From assembly GCF_032484785.1 (NCBI RefSeq), contig NZ_JAUETR010000001.1, positions 1,925,501-1,989,500 of the forward strand: DNA of 64,000 bases. The letters run 5' to 3'. The notes below the pieces were generated by a model, which saw nothing but the letters and a program-made list of their open reading frames with translations, was not told where the DNA came from and did not search any database. This DNA is from Bradyrhizobium sp. SZCCHNS1050. GTDB lineage: Bacteria > Pseudomonadota > Alphaproteobacteria > Rhizobiales > Xanthobacteraceae. Positions 17,381 through 26,733 of this stretch are shown in pieces. The position numbers and the translations under genes were made by a program. Every line of letters begins with the position of its first letter. The stretch's first letter is position 1.

Positions 17381-19889
17381 TTTTCTTGGCCTCCGGATAG
17401 AATTCGCGGTCGACGACGTCGTGCAGCGCGGGATCGACGCGGTTGGTGATCAGCCATTTGCAGACATGGCAAAAGGTGCCGCTGTTGTTCCGCATCTTGC
17501 AGTCGCCAGCCGGACGATAGACCAGCCCGGTGAAGTTGTATGCGCCTTCGTACAGGCCGACCAGCCGCTGCGCCTTGCATGGCGGCTTGAAATTCGGGAT
17601 GTCCTTCGGGTCGTCGCCCTCGTCGTTCACATGAGCGAAGTCGGGATCCTTGTTGAGCGGCAGATGGTTGCCTGCGATGAAGTCGCGCACCTTCTTTTCC
17701 ACCACATAGACCAGCGCGTCCGCATCGTCGCGGCGCGGCACGAACAGCAGCGAGCCTTTCGGAAACACGGGAAACGGCGCCGGCGGCAATTCCAGCCCGC
17801 CGAGCCGGATCGAGCCGAGGTTCTGGTCGATGTCGCCGATGTCGAGTCTGACGAGATAATCGGAATCGGTGAACGTGAGCGGCAGTTGCCGGCCGATCGC
17901 CGTGATCTGGATGCGGCGGAGAAACGCCTGGCGGCCGGCCGCCTTCGCCTGCACCCAGCGCGGGATCTGGCGCGGGTCGATCCTGACCTCGATCGAGCCA
18001 CCCTGCTGGGTCGAAGCCTGGGTCAGCCTGGCCGAAAGCTGGACCCTGAGAAGTTCGAACCATTTCACCTTGGACGGATCGACCAGACGGGAGTGATTGG
18101 CGGCGTAGCTCGGATCCTGAAAGATGTCGGCGAGCGCGACGATGTTGTCCTGCTCGCTCGAAGCGGTCGCATTGTCTTCGGCGCTCGTCTCGTATTCGTC
18201 GCCGAGATTGAAGGAATGGCCGAATTCGTGCGCGACCGTGTCGATGATATCGGTGAGGTCGGCGTCGATGTCGCTGGCAGGCTTGCGCCGCATCACCTTC
18301 TTCGTCGCCGTGTTGGTCGCCGGATACTCGAAGTCGAGCGTCTTCAGGCTCTGCAACGAATTGGCGGTCACGGTCGACTGGTTGAAATTGGTGCCGCCGA
18401 TCATGTCCTCGTTGGTGATCATGGCGATCAGGCCGCGGCTGCGCTTGAAGGTGCCGTCCGGTATCCACTCGGCGCCGAGCGCGGTATGCGGCGACGACCC
18501 GAGCCGCAGTCCGGACAGGTAGGCCATGATCGGCGCCGCAACGTTCGCGCGGCCGTTCCGAGCGAGCTCCGGCGGATGCCGGCGCGGATCCGGGGCAAGG
18601 TGCCGGGTGACGCTGGCCGGCTTGAAGAACTGATAGGCGCGGGCGATCAGTGGCGCGAGGTTGGCATCGCCCGCCGCATCCGCCGCCGGCATCGTCAAAG
18701 CGGCCCCGGACTTCGCCGACCGGTCGCCCCAGCGGGAGCCGAGCATCAGGCCGTAGAAAGTGTCACGTGCCTCCAGGATGCCGAGCGATTTCTGCTTCCT
18801 CCACGCTTCGATCAGGGTGTCGTTGACCTTCGCCGCATCGTAGTTGGGCAGCGACTGACCCGCCCAGCGCGCCTTCAATTGCGCCGGCGTCGCAGTCTCG
18901 TTGCGGAGCGGCAGGCCGACGCGGGCCACGAGCTCGTCGACCTCGTAGATGCTCTTGTCGTCCGAAACGCTGTAATTCCACGGAATCGGTCCGCCCCTGC
19001 TAAGCTCCGAGGTCTCCTCGTCGTTGACGCGCCAGCCGCAGGTCACCGCCTGCTCTTCCGACGCCTGGAACGCCTTGAATACGTTGAAACTGCCCGCGAG
19101 CGTGCCGTAGGGCTCGTGGCGCTTCTGCGAGAACAGACCGTCCGCCGCTTCCTGCACGATCTTGTCGAACTTGTCCTTCTCGGACGCGCGAAAGCCTTCG
19201 GCGAGGAACAGGATGTTGTGCATCTCGGCGGCATTGGCGAGGTCGCCGGCGCGCACCGTTGAGATGTTGTCGCGGATCTTGGCGTAGTCGACCACCTTCA
19301 CCGGCAGGCTCTGGTTGACACCGAGGAAGCTGCCGTCGAGCTGGGCCGCCCCCTCGCTCACGCCCCTCAACCGTCCCTCATTGTTCGTATTTGCCACCAC
19401 GAAGGTACCGGGACTTGCCGAGCTGAGCGTGACGAAGCCGTGCCCGGTGATGTCGCCGACGAGATCGGTCCCGGTCGGATCGTCGCTGAACAGCGCGCAC
19501 AGCGTCGGCTGGCTGTGGGCGACCGTCGGATGCAGCGCCGTGGTGATCGAGGAGTTGCCGAACCACCAGCCGAGCACATCGTCGTGCACCTGGATACGCG
19601 CGACGATGTAGCCGGGGCCGTATTCGATCACCACGAGGTTGGTGCCGACGTCGTCGCCGGTGATGGTGCGCGCCGCAGGATCGATCGTCACGAAGCTGGT
19701 CAGCCGGGACCCGACCGGGTTGTACGGCGCCAGGATTCGAAAATTGCAGTCCGCGGTGACGTCGGTCAGCGTGTAGGTCGTCGAGCCGTTCGGCAGATCC
19801 TGGTCGAACACGCGGAACGGCAGCACCTTGGTCGCGGGCTTCTTCAGCGCGACGTGCATGTCGCAATGCGGATAGACGATGAGAGGCAT
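17373..19889 (-). CDS. M64-type (IgA-peptidase-like) zinc metallopeptidase, first gene of the operon
   Basis: Predicted zinc metalloendopeptidase. Residues near 554-567 read HEFGHSFNLGDEYE, the HEXXH zinc site with the downstream DEY typical of peptidase family M64. Further family hallmarks are NILFLAEGF (about residue 220), a DEYE loop and a cysteine-bearing C-terminal block with GLYEGAYNFTGLVYRP, then DCKMRNN and TFCHVCKWLI. The first roughly 200 residues are beta-rich and resemble an Ig-like or similar adhesive domain. There is no signal peptide (it starts MPLIVYPHCDMHVALKK), which is unusual for a peptidase of this group; it either acts in the cytoplasm or leaves by another route. Start ATG 19889 is preceded by GAGAGGG. 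It heads the five-gene run and overlaps the next gene by 8 nt. The substrate is unknown. Confidence 0.87.
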   Translation of the reverse strand: MPLIVYPHCDMHVALKKPATKVLPFRVFDQDLPNGSTTYTLTDVTADCNFRILAPYNPVGSRLTSFVTIDPAARTITGDDVGTNLVVIEYGPGYIVARIQVHDDVLGWWFGNSSITTALHPTVAHSQPTLCALFSDDPTGTDLVGDITGHGFVTLSSASPGTFVVANTNNEGRLRGVSEGAAQLDGSFLGVNQSLPVKVVDYAKIRDNISTVRAGDLANAAEMHNILFLAEGFRASEKDKFDKIVQEAADGLFSQKRHEPYGTLAGSFNVFKAFQASEEQAVTCGWRVNDEETSELSRGGPIPWNYSVSDDKSIYEVDELVARVGLPLRNETATPAQLKARWAGQSLPNYDAAKVNDTLIEAWRKQKSLGILEARDTFYGLMLGSRWGDRSAKSGAALTMPAADAAGDANLAPLIARAYQFFKPASVTRHLAPDPRRHPPELARNGRANVAAPIMAYLSGLRLGSSPHTALGAEWIPDGTFKRSRGLIAMITNEDMIGGTNFNQSTVTANSLQSLKTLDFEYPATNTATKKVMRRKPASDIDADLTDIIDTVAHEFGHSFNLGDEYETSAEDNATASSEQDNIVALADIFQDPSYAANHSRLVDPSKVKWFELLRVQLSARLTQASTQQGGSIEVRIDPRQIPRWVQAKAAGRQAFLRRIQITAIGRQLPLTFTDSDYLVRLDIGDIDQNLGSIRLGGLELPPAPFPVFPKGSLLFVPRRDDADALVYVVEKKVRDFIAGNHLPLNKDPDFAHVNDEGDDPKDIPNFKPPCKAQRLVGLYEGAYNFTGLVYRPAGDCKMRNNSGTFCHVCKWLITNRVDPALHDVVDREFYPEAKKNG

Positions 19890-19963
19890 GCCGGCACAAC
19901 CCTCTCAGCCAGCAGAACTATTGGGAAGCCCGTCGTTCCCATCGGAAATCTGGCATCACGAAG

Positions 19964-19991
19964 ATTGTACACCCAAGCCTTCTCAATACAA
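19964..19991 (-). promoter_or_regulatory. possible sigma70-like promoter of the giant-gene operon
   Basis: On the minus strand TTGTAT (19991-19986) and TACAAT (19969-19964) are separated by 16 nt, about 75 nt before the start codon of the metallopeptidase gene. Matches to the consensus hexamers are 4/6 and 5/6. It is a visual match only. Confidence 0.3.
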
Positions 19992-20440
19992 CCTCAACGT
20001 GATACTGTTTCGATATCCTTCTGCAATCGTCGTTTGCCGAGTGGAGCTCTCCATCACTGGGGCCAATCCTGCTGCATATGCCGGCGGCGTAGAGCATCTC
20101 GTTGTCATCGTTCACAGATGAACACGAACGCTCCGTGGTTTCCGATGAGAAGCGATTGGAAGGCGCTGGGTTCGTCGCTGTCCCCGCGGGGTACGAGACC
20201 GATGCGTGACCCGGTTTCTGACCGCGTCACGCCTCTTGAGACGCACTGCGACTGACCGCGTCTCCTATCCATGGGTTCGGCCCGACGCTGCTCGGCGTTG
20301 TCACGGGCGCCGACAGGCATCGTCACGTCACTCAGATGTCAAACAGCCACTTGCGGTCGGTTCAGGCGTGCGCGCGCGGTCTCGCGGCTCGATGAGTCCG
20401 AGGAATGCGTTGGTCGCGCGCGTCTCGAAACACGAGAGGC

Positions 20441-20800
20441 GCAGGGAGAACCGGACCTCGACTGAGGCCCGTGGCCCGCCTGCGAAAAAAAATGCAGGCG
20501 GCAGGTACCACAGGTCCAGCCGGACGACCCGGCCCTCCCTGCGCGATCAGTTTTAACGGTGTCCTTCGTGCTCTCCTTGGGGACCGGGCTTTCTTGCCCC
20601 CATCGCCCGCGTGACGCTTGCGCATCAACAGCAGGCTTGACCTCAGCATCGGGAGGCCGGGACCACACGACTTCGCCGTCCGCGACGCAAGCGCTCGTCT
20701 GGCGCAGCATCCACGTCCATCGCAGCCCACCTCCACGTATCGTGACGACGCGTACGCCCTCTGCATGAGGCGGGATGAACGGAGTAAAGCATGATTTCCG
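20441..20800 (+). repeat. branched inverted-repeat element, copy A
   Basis: Outer arms GCAGGGAG (20441-20448) and CTCCCTGC (20535-20542) enclose two hairpins. One is CCTC-GACT-GAGG (20456-20467). The other is CCGCCTGC (20476-20483) with GCAGGCGG (20494-20501) around an A-rich loop. Downstream, the segment 20641-20688 (CCTCAGCATCGGGAGGCC and onward) is also shared with copy B at 33468, where stem 2 has a compensated base pair. The layout suggests a folded RNA or an extragenic palindrome. The element's right end is approximate. Confidence 0.7.
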
Positions 20801-21162
20801 ATAAAAAGAACGAGGGATTTTTGGCCAGCGTCGAGCGGCCCGGCGATCGCATCCAAGAACCCGGGTTTCCGCCCAGATATCTTTCCACCGTCATAGCCTG
20901 GCTCCGTCCCGGCCATTCACTTCGACCAACATGATTGAACGACGTGCATGCCCGAGCCTTCGCCGAGTCGAGGCGGTTGCGGCCGCGCAGGAAGGACGGA
21001 GCCCGGTATGACAAGCAACTCATTCGCAGATTCTCTTGGTGCACCGCGCGTGAACCCCGTGTATCACGCCGCAGCATTGCCAATCTCATCGATTGAGCGC
21101 AGGCTCCCCTTCCTAAGCGCGCAAGTCGCATTACGGCACCAGCCGCATCAGGGGAGAGACGC

Positions 21163-21405
21163 ATGAAGGAACCGGGCCTCGACGGCCGCCACCGCGACAA
21201 GGATGGCGAGATCAGCAGGAAGCATGGCAACACGCTGGTCGGCACGTTGCGCAAGATCTACGGAAAGTCGTTCGCGGCCGGTTATCCGGATTCGACCAAA
21301 CTCAGCGACGTGCTGCTTCAGCTCAACGAGACCTCGCTGAGCCAGCTGCGTAGGGATCACGGCACCGGGCATCTGGAGCACAAGATCAAGGAGGCGTCGA
21401 AATGA
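21163..21405 (+). CDS. small conserved-looking hypothetical protein (80 aa)
   Basis: The 80-aa product begins MKEPGLDGRHRDKDGEISRK and is charged and soluble, without a signal peptide. No domain was recognised. It looks like a real gene because GGGGAGAG lies 7 nt before the ATG and the sequence has normal composition, with a stretch GNTLVGTLRKIYGKSFAAGY. It appears monocistronic. It lies directly after the repeat-bearing gap. Confidence 0.7.
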   Translation: MKEPGLDGRHRDKDGEISRKHGNTLVGTLRKIYGKSFAAGYPDSTKLSDVLLQLNETSLSQLRRDHGTGHLEHKIKEASK

Positions 21406-21519
21406 TCGGCAGCGTGCATCGCACGTTGCCGTCACCTGCTGGACCCACGCAAGATGGGGGATGCTGACCGAGACTGACGGCACATCGCCGACCAGTGCCT
21501 CGCCCTTGACCGTCAAACC

Positions 21520-22044
21520 TCAGTCAGCCGACCTCAGGACGTCGGCGAACTGCTGCTCGAACCTTTTCTGCTGTCCCGTGCTCGGAAAATAGACCGGGCG
21601 GCCGGCGTTGATCACGTTGAAGCCGTCCTTTGTCAGTCGAGGCTCCAGAATCCGGCAGACGTTTGCCTTGATCAAGATCAGGGGAACGCCGCGATCCGAC
21701 ACAAGGCTGGATAGGTCCGCGACGAGCAGCGGGTAATCGTCTTCGATCAACGCATTCCTATCCTGACTCGCGTCTTTCGGCAGCTTGTCCACTTGCTGGT
21801 AGGTCGCATCGACCAGCACCCATCCCTTGCGCTGAAATTGTCGCAGCCCCTCTTCTTTCGTCGCAGGGGTGGCTCCCATCTGGCGCATGAGGGCCGTGAA
21901 CAACGGCTCGCTGATCGAGCCGGCCGAGTCATAGAAGTATTTTCCTGAGGCCGGCGGCGATTCCGCGACGATGACAAGCTTGGCGACGTCCGGCTCATAG
22001 CGGCGTCTCAGCCCGAGATAATAATCTCGCCCCCTCGCCAACAT
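21520..22044 (-). CDS. hypothetical protein, 174 aa
   Basis: Soluble product starting MLARGRDYYLGLRRRYEPDV. A block LVIVAESPPASGKYFYD near residue 25 faintly recalls the N-terminal loop of uracil-DNA-glycosylase-like proteins, which bind a phosphate there. I would not assign function on that alone. The rest includes RKGWVLVDATYQQVDKLP and GVPLILIKANVC, compatible with an alpha/beta fold. The start at 22044 was preferred over the longer frame to 22275 because GGAGGTG lies about 9 nt before this ATG and the upstream extension has low-complexity, shadow-like composition. Confidence 0.65.
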   Translation of the reverse strand: MLARGRDYYLGLRRRYEPDVAKLVIVAESPPASGKYFYDSAGSISEPLFTALMRQMGATPATKEEGLRQFQRKGWVLVDATYQQVDKLPKDASQDRNALIEDDYPLLVADLSSLVSDRGVPLILIKANVCRILEPRLTKDGFNVINAGRPVYFPSTGQQKRFEQQFADVLRSAD

Positions 22045-22231
22045 CGACGATGCACCTCCACCGCACGAATTCGCAACACGGCGATCACTGACGTCACTGA
22101 ACGTTCGTTTAGCATCAAGCGCCAACGATGGCAGCAAGGTCTGCAACACGCCGTCTGGAAAAGAATGCTGTCCAGCGGCGACGGGAAGGCCAGCGCTGCT
22201 TTCCCGTCGCTGAACGAAAGTGCCCGGCTTG

Positions 22232-22453
22232 TTACTTCCCCATGCTTCCCGCCTGGTTCGTGCCCGGGCCGACATTGCCCTGGCTCGACGAGGTGGAATC
22301 GCGGCCGGACTTCATGTTGCTGCCGGTGGTCTGCGACGAGGTGGTCGACGTCGCGGCGTTGTGCTTCTTGTGGTGCTTCGCTTGCGCGGCGAGCGGGACG
22401 GCGGCGAGGGTGGCGGCGACGAGGGTGGCAATGGCAAGCTGGGTCTTCTTCAT
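22232..22453 (-). CDS. small exported Ser/Thr/Asn-rich protein (73 aa)
   Basis: The product begins MKKTQLAIATLVAATLAAVP with cleavage likely after AAQA. The mature part is about 50 residues, starting with a His/Lys-rich patch (KHHKKHN) followed by a Ser/Thr/Gln/Gly-rich tail. No domain was recognised; it is probably periplasmic and disordered. The ATG at 22453 follows GGAG with suitable spacing, so the 13-residue upstream extension of the frame was discarded. The His patch could bind metal, but this is inference. Confidence 0.7.
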   Translation of the reverse strand: MKKTQLAIATLVAATLAAVPLAAQAKHHKKHNAATSTTSSQTTGSNMKSGRDSTSSSQGNVGPGTNQAGSMGK

Positions 22454-22579
22454 GGATCCGATCTCCATCCGGTTGAACTCCACGCCGCCCAACCCGGCTG
22501 CGACATCACAGTTCCTGCCGGGGGATCAAGCGTTGTTGTTCGATTCCGACGGCGCGCGTGAAGGTGCGATGCAGCAGCG

Positions 22580-23812
22580 TCAGGCCGGCGCTTGCATGGG
22601 CACGGCGCCAGGCTGCGACACAGGCTTGGGAAACGGCCGGAAGGTCATCATCATCATGACAGCGCCGAGGCCCATCACCCACGAGCCGACATAGAGCCAA
22701 GTGTAGCTCGCAAAGCTGTCGTAGATCAGGCCGCCGGCCAGCGGGCCGGTCGCCATGCCGAGGCTGCCGGCCATCGCCGTGCCGCCGATCACCGTGCCCA
22801 TGATGCCTTGCGGAAAATTGTCACGCGCGATCGCGGCGTAGAGCGGCATGGTGCCGGCATAGAGGAAGCCGAAGGTGGCCGCAACCGCATAGAACGCGGC
22901 GAGGTCGCGCACGACCACGTAGGAGAGCGCGCCGAACGCCTGCGCGAGCAGGCCGAGAACGAGCACGCGCTTGGCGCCGAAGCGGTCGCCGAGCAGGCCG
23001 AAGGCGATGCGGCCGCCGAGCCCGGCGAGCCCCTCGATGCTGTAGATCGTCACCGCCGCCATCAGCGGGATGCCGCAGGTGACGGCGTAGCTCACGGTGT
23101 GGATGATGGGGCCGGAATGCGTGGCGCAGCAGAAGAAGTTGGTGGCGAGCAGGATCAGGAACTGCGGCGAGCGCAGCGCTGCCGATCGCGTCATCTCGGC
23201 CGGCCCGGCGGCGGGACCCGACGCGACGGCGTCGCCGGGCGCGGACGATGGCGGACGGCCCACGAGCAGCGACGTGGGAATCATGATGGCGGCCACGATC
23301 GCGGCGATGCACTGCATCGCGGTCCGCCAGTCGTAGCTGGAGACGAGCCAGGCCGCGAGCGGCGACATCGTCATCGGCGCCACGCCCATGCCGGCCGAGA
23401 CCAGCGACACCGCGAGGCTGCGATGGGTGTCGAACCAGCCGGTGACGGTCGCCATGACCGGCGGGAAGATCGCCGCCGTCGCGATGCCTGCGATCAGGCC
23501 GAACAGCAGTTGGAACGCCAACAGCGAGGATGTCAGGCTTGCCAGCAGCAGGCTGACGGCGAGCAGGATCGATCCGATCAGCAGCACGGGACGCGGGCCG
23601 ATGCGGTCGGACAGCGTGCCCCAGCCCATGCTGGTGACGGCCATCGCCAGGAAGCCGATCGTCATCGCGGTGGAGATCCCCGCGACCGACCATCCGGTCT
23701 CGGCGGCCATCGGCTTGAGGAACACCGGCAGCGAGAACAGGCCGCCGACGGCGACGCAGCCGAGCACGCCCCCGGCCGCCACGATCACCCAGCGATAGTA
23801 CGATGTGCTCAT
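22580..23812 (-). CDS. MFS transporter (12 predicted membrane segments)
   Basis: A 410-aa inner-membrane permease of the major facilitator superfamily, in the monocarboxylate/OFA-like style (YYRWVIVAAGGVLGCVAVGG, then GWSVAGISTAMTIGF). The loop between segments 2 and 3 has GTLSDRIGPRPVLLIGS, matching the family signature GxxxDRxGxR. The second half has a related loop, GLLGDRFGAKRVL. The substrate cannot be read from sequence. Start ATG 23812 follows GAAGGAGAC, a good ribosome-binding site. It lies 100 nt downstream of a ModA-like gene on the same strand, so co-transcription is possible. Confidence 0.88.
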   Translation of the reverse strand: MSTSYYRWVIVAAGGVLGCVAVGGLFSLPVFLKPMAAETGWSVAGISTAMTIGFLAMAVTSMGWGTLSDRIGPRPVLLIGSILLAVSLLLASLTSSLLAFQLLFGLIAGIATAAIFPPVMATVTGWFDTHRSLAVSLVSAGMGVAPMTMSPLAAWLVSSYDWRTAMQCIAAIVAAIMIPTSLLVGRPPSSAPGDAVASGPAAGPAEMTRSAALRSPQFLILLATNFFCCATHSGPIIHTVSYAVTCGIPLMAAVTIYSIEGLAGLGGRIAFGLLGDRFGAKRVLVLGLLAQAFGALSYVVVRDLAAFYAVAATFGFLYAGTMPLYAAIARDNFPQGIMGTVIGGTAMAGSLGMATGPLAGGLIYDSFASYTWLYVGSWVMGLGAVMMMMTFRPFPKPVSQPGAVPMQAPA

Positions 23813-23912
23813 CCGCCGTCTCCTTCCCGATTGTTCGGTTGGAAGACGATCGGGACAAGGCCGAGACGACACGCGGCGATCGGATTTTTTCGCGGGCTGT
23901 GGGGCCGGCGCC

Positions 23913-24602
23913 TCACACCGGCGTCATGCCGTGCTGGCGCTTGGTTTCGGCGGTCTCCTCCGAGACCAGATATTCGATGAAGGCCCGCGCCGCCTCGGTA
24001 TGCGCGCCGGCCTTGCACAACGCCGCCGCGAACACGGTGCCGGGCTGCAGCGACGCGGGCAGCAGGCCGACGATATCGATGCCGGGCGCGCCGAGCATCT
24101 CGCTGAGCTGCTGGAAGCCGACGTCGACCTCGCCATCGGCGAGCAGCCTGGCGACGGGAATGCCGGGCTTGGCCTGGACCAGGCGCGAAGTGCCCTCGCT
24201 CTCCAGGCCCCAGTCGCGGGCGAGCTTCTGCACATACGTGCCGCTCGGGCCGGTGGAGATGCCGATCGCCCTGGCGTTCTCCATCGCCCTGCGCACGGCG
24301 GCCTCGTCGAGCGGATCGGGCTTGGGGCTGCCGGCGCGCACCGCCATCGCCATCGGCGATTCCGCGATTTCGATGATGCTGCCGGGAACGAGATGGCCGT
24401 CGCTTTCAAGCTTCTGCAGCGCATCGGAGGCGAGCACGGCGAAGTCGAACGCTTCGCCGGCGCGGATGCGCTTGGCGGCATCGACGCCGCCGACGGATTC
24501 GATCGTGATCACCTCGCCGGTCGCCTCCTCATAGGCGGCGGCGAGCTCAGCGAGGATCTGCCTCGTCGCCATCGAGGAAATGCCGGCGGCGGTCACGCTC
24601 AT
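23913..24602 (-). CDS. ModA-like substrate-binding protein without signal peptide
   Basis: A 229-aa periplasmic-binding-protein fold of the molybdate/tungstate (ModA, PBP-like type 2) family. Visible are the start SVTAAGISS, the GVDAAKRIRAGEAFDFAVLA block and PGIPVARLLADGEVDVGFQQ. Unlike true ModA it has no signal peptide, although the start is placed plausibly (ATG 24602 with GGAG upstream). It may therefore be a cytoplasmic anion sensor or oxyanion-binding protein rather than a transport component. No permease or ATPase gene is adjacent. It lies 91 nt after nadE on the same strand. Confidence 0.78.
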   Translation of the reverse strand: MSVTAAGISSMATRQILAELAAAYEEATGEVITIESVGGVDAAKRIRAGEAFDFAVLASDALQKLESDGHLVPGSIIEIAESPMAMAVRAGSPKPDPLDEAAVRRAMENARAIGISTGPSGTYVQKLARDWGLESEGTSRLVQAKPGIPVARLLADGEVDVGFQQLSEMLGAPGIDIVGLLPASLQPGTVFAAALCKAGAHTEAARAFIEYLVSEETAETKRQHGMTPV

Positions 24603-24693
24603 GATCTGCTCCGTTCAACGATGTCGATGACGCCGCAAAGGCGGACGCGCACGTCTCGGATATGGCAAGCGCGGCGGCGGAGCAAGATGGTCG

Positions 24694-26733
24694 TCACTTC
24701 GGCACGTTGCGCTCCAGGTCCTCCAGCCACGCGGTGGCGTTGCCGTCGGACGGGGCGCGCCAGTCGCCGCGCGGCGACAGGGCGCCGCCGGCCACCACCT
24801 TCGGGCCGTTCGGCATCGCCGAGCGCTTGAACTGGCTGAAGGCGAAGAAGCGCTTGAGGAACACCTCCAGCCACTTCCTGATCTCGGGAAGCGTATAGGC
24901 GTGGCGCTTGTCGGCAGGGAAATGCGGCGGCCAGGCGCCGTCGCCGACATTCTTCCAGGCGTGATGCGCCATGAAGGCGATCTTCGACGGGCGCATGCCG
25001 TAGCGCAGCGTGTAGAACAAATTGAAGTCCTGCAGCTCATAGGGGCCGATCGTGGCCTGGGTGCTCTGCGGCGTCTCGCCCTCCTTCACCGGGACCAGCT
25101 CCGGCGAGATCTCGGCCGACAGCACCGCCTCGAGCGTGCGGTCGACATCGGCCGAGAACTGATGCGAGGCGATGACCCAGCGGATGAGATGCTGGATCAG
25201 GGTCTTCGGCACGCCGGCATTGACGTTGTAGTGCGCCATCTGATCGCCGACGCCATAGGTGCACCAGCCCAGCGCCAGCTCGGAGAGATCGCCGGTGCCG
25301 AGCACGAGGCCGCCGCGGTCGTTGGCGAGGCGGAACAGATAGTCGGTGCGCAGCCCGGCCTGCACGTTCTCGAAGGTGACGTCGTAGACCTGTTCGCTGC
25401 GGCCGAAGGGATGGCCGATGTCCTTCAGCATCTGCGTCGCCGCGGGGCGGATGTCGAGTTCGGCGGCGCTGACTTGAAGCGACGACATCAGCGCATGCGC
25501 GTAGGACTTGCTCTGCGCGCCCGTGGCGAAGCCGGGCATCGTGTAGGCCAGGATGTTGGTGCGGGGAAGGCCGAGCAGGTCGATCGCCTTCGCCGCGACG
25601 ATCAGCGCATGAGTGGAATCGAGCCCGCCGGAGACGCCGATCACGATGCGCTTGGTGCCGGTTGCGCGCAGCCGCTGCGTCAGGCCGGCGACCTGGATGT
25701 TGTAGGCCTCGTAGCAGTCCTGATCGAGCCGCGCGGCATCGCTCGGCACGAACGGAAAGCGCTCGATGCTGCGCATGAAGCCGATGTCGCCCTCGGCCGG
25801 CTGCAGCTCGAAGCCGATGCGGCGCCAGTGCATGCCGGCGCCTTGCGCGCGCGCATTGTCGTCGAACGTGCCCATCAGCGCCCGCTCCTGGCGCAGCAGA
25901 TCGAGATCGACGTCGGCGAAGATGGTCTGTCCGGTCTGGCGGAAGCGCTCGCTCTCGGCGAGCAGCACGCCATTCTCGAAGATCGAGGTCTGGCCGTCCC
26001 AGGCGAGATCCGTGGTGGATTCGCCGACGCCCGCCGCCGCATAGACATAGGCCGCGAGGCAGCGCGCCGAGGTCGAGCGGCACAACAGTGAGCGGGACTC
26101 GGCGCGGCCGACCGTGATCGGGCTGCCCGAGAGATTGGCGAGCACGGTGGCGCCGGCGAGCGCGAGCTCGGACGCCGGCGTCACCGGGATCCACATGTCC
26201 TCGCAGATCTCGACGCCGATGACGAGGCCGGCGACATCCGCGGCGGCGAACAGAAGGTCGGTGCCGAACGGCGCCATGGTCTCGGCGACCTCGATCATCT
26301 CGCCGCGGATGCCGGCGCCGGAGGCGAAGTGGCGGCCTTCGTAGAATTCGCGATAGGTCGGCAGGTAGCTCTTGGGAATAACGCCGAGCACCTCGCCGCG
26401 GTGGATCACGACGGCGCAATTGTAGACGCGATGCGCAAAGCGCAGCGGCGCACCGACGATCAGGACGGGCATCAGGTCGTGCGAGGCTTCGACGAGGGTG
26501 AGCAGCCCGCGCTGGACGGCGTCGAGCAGCGGGTCCTGCTTGACGAGGTCCTCGATCGCGTAGCCGGACAGACAGAGCTCCGGAAACACCGCGACCGCCG
26601 CGCCCTGGTCATGGCAGGCGCGCGCCGCGGCCAGGATCGCCGCCGCATTGGCGGTCGGGTTGGCGACGCTCGAGGCGGTGACGCAGGCAGCAACGCGGGC
26701 AAAGCCGTGGCGGTAGATCGAATGGAAATTCAT
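24694..26733 (-). CDS. nadE: glutamine-dependent NAD+ synthetase
   Basis: Two-domain enzyme that makes NAD+ from nicotinic acid adenine dinucleotide, ATP and glutamine-derived ammonia. The N-terminal nitrilase-type glutaminase domain has the expected triad: Glu52 (FPELCLSGY), Lys121 ([12 protein letters not shown]) and Cys177 (GVEICEDMW). The C-terminal synthetase domain has the PP-loop SGGLDST and the [20 protein letters not shown] block. At 679 aa it is the length of the long glutaminase-linked form known from Mycobacterium. It is the first gene of a possible run with the ModA-like and MFS genes. The gap to 26923 separates it from a divergent gene. Confidence 0.96.
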   Translation of the reverse strand: MNFHSIYRHGFARVAACVTASSVANPTANAAAILAAARACHDQGAAVAVFPELCLSGYAIEDLVKQDPLLDAVQRGLLTLVEASHDLMPVLIVGAPLRFAHRVYNCAVVIHRGEVLGVIPKSYLPTYREFYEGRHFASGAGIRGEMIEVAETMAPFGTDLLFAAADVAGLVIGVEICEDMWIPVTPASELALAGATVLANLSGSPITVGRAESRSLLCRSTSARCLAAYVYAAAGVGESTTDLAWDGQTSIFENGVLLAESERFRQTGQTIFADVDLDLLRQERALMGTFDDNARAQGAGMHWRRIGFELQPAEGDIGFMRSIERFPFVPSDAARLDQDCYEAYNIQVAGLTQRLRATGTKRIVIGVSGGLDSTHALIVAAKAIDLLGLPRTNILAYTMPGFATGAQSKSYAHALMSSLQVSAAELDIRPAATQMLKDIGHPFGRSEQVYDVTFENVQAGLRTDYLFRLANDRGGLVLGTGDLSELALGWCTYGVGDQMAHYNVNAGVPKTLIQHLIRWVIASHQFSADVDRTLEAVLSAEISPELVPVKEGETPQSTQATIGPYELQDFNLFYTLRYGMRPSKIAFMAHHAWKNVGDGAWPPHFPADKRHAYTLPEIRKWLEVFLKRFFAFSQFKRSAMPNGPKVVAGGALSPRGDWRAPSDGNATAWLEDLERNVPK

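Larger units (their letters stand above)
19890..21162. other. 1.27-kb gene-free stretch carrying a branched repeat
   Basis: No convincing gene lies between the operon start and the small gene at 21163. Short open frames on both strands are Arg/Ser-rich and lack family resemblance. The stretch holds the possible operon promoter and, from 20441, copy A of a structured repeat that recurs at 33468. The part at about 20350-20440 (with GTCTCGAAACACGAGA, a short palindrome) is probably also part of that repeat family. Confidence 0.5.

Noticed and set aside
19918..20326. Two short minus-strand frames (65 and 73 aa) upstream of the peptidase gene
   Set aside because: They have no domain and are close to the promoter and repeat. 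Only the first few residues look protein-like.
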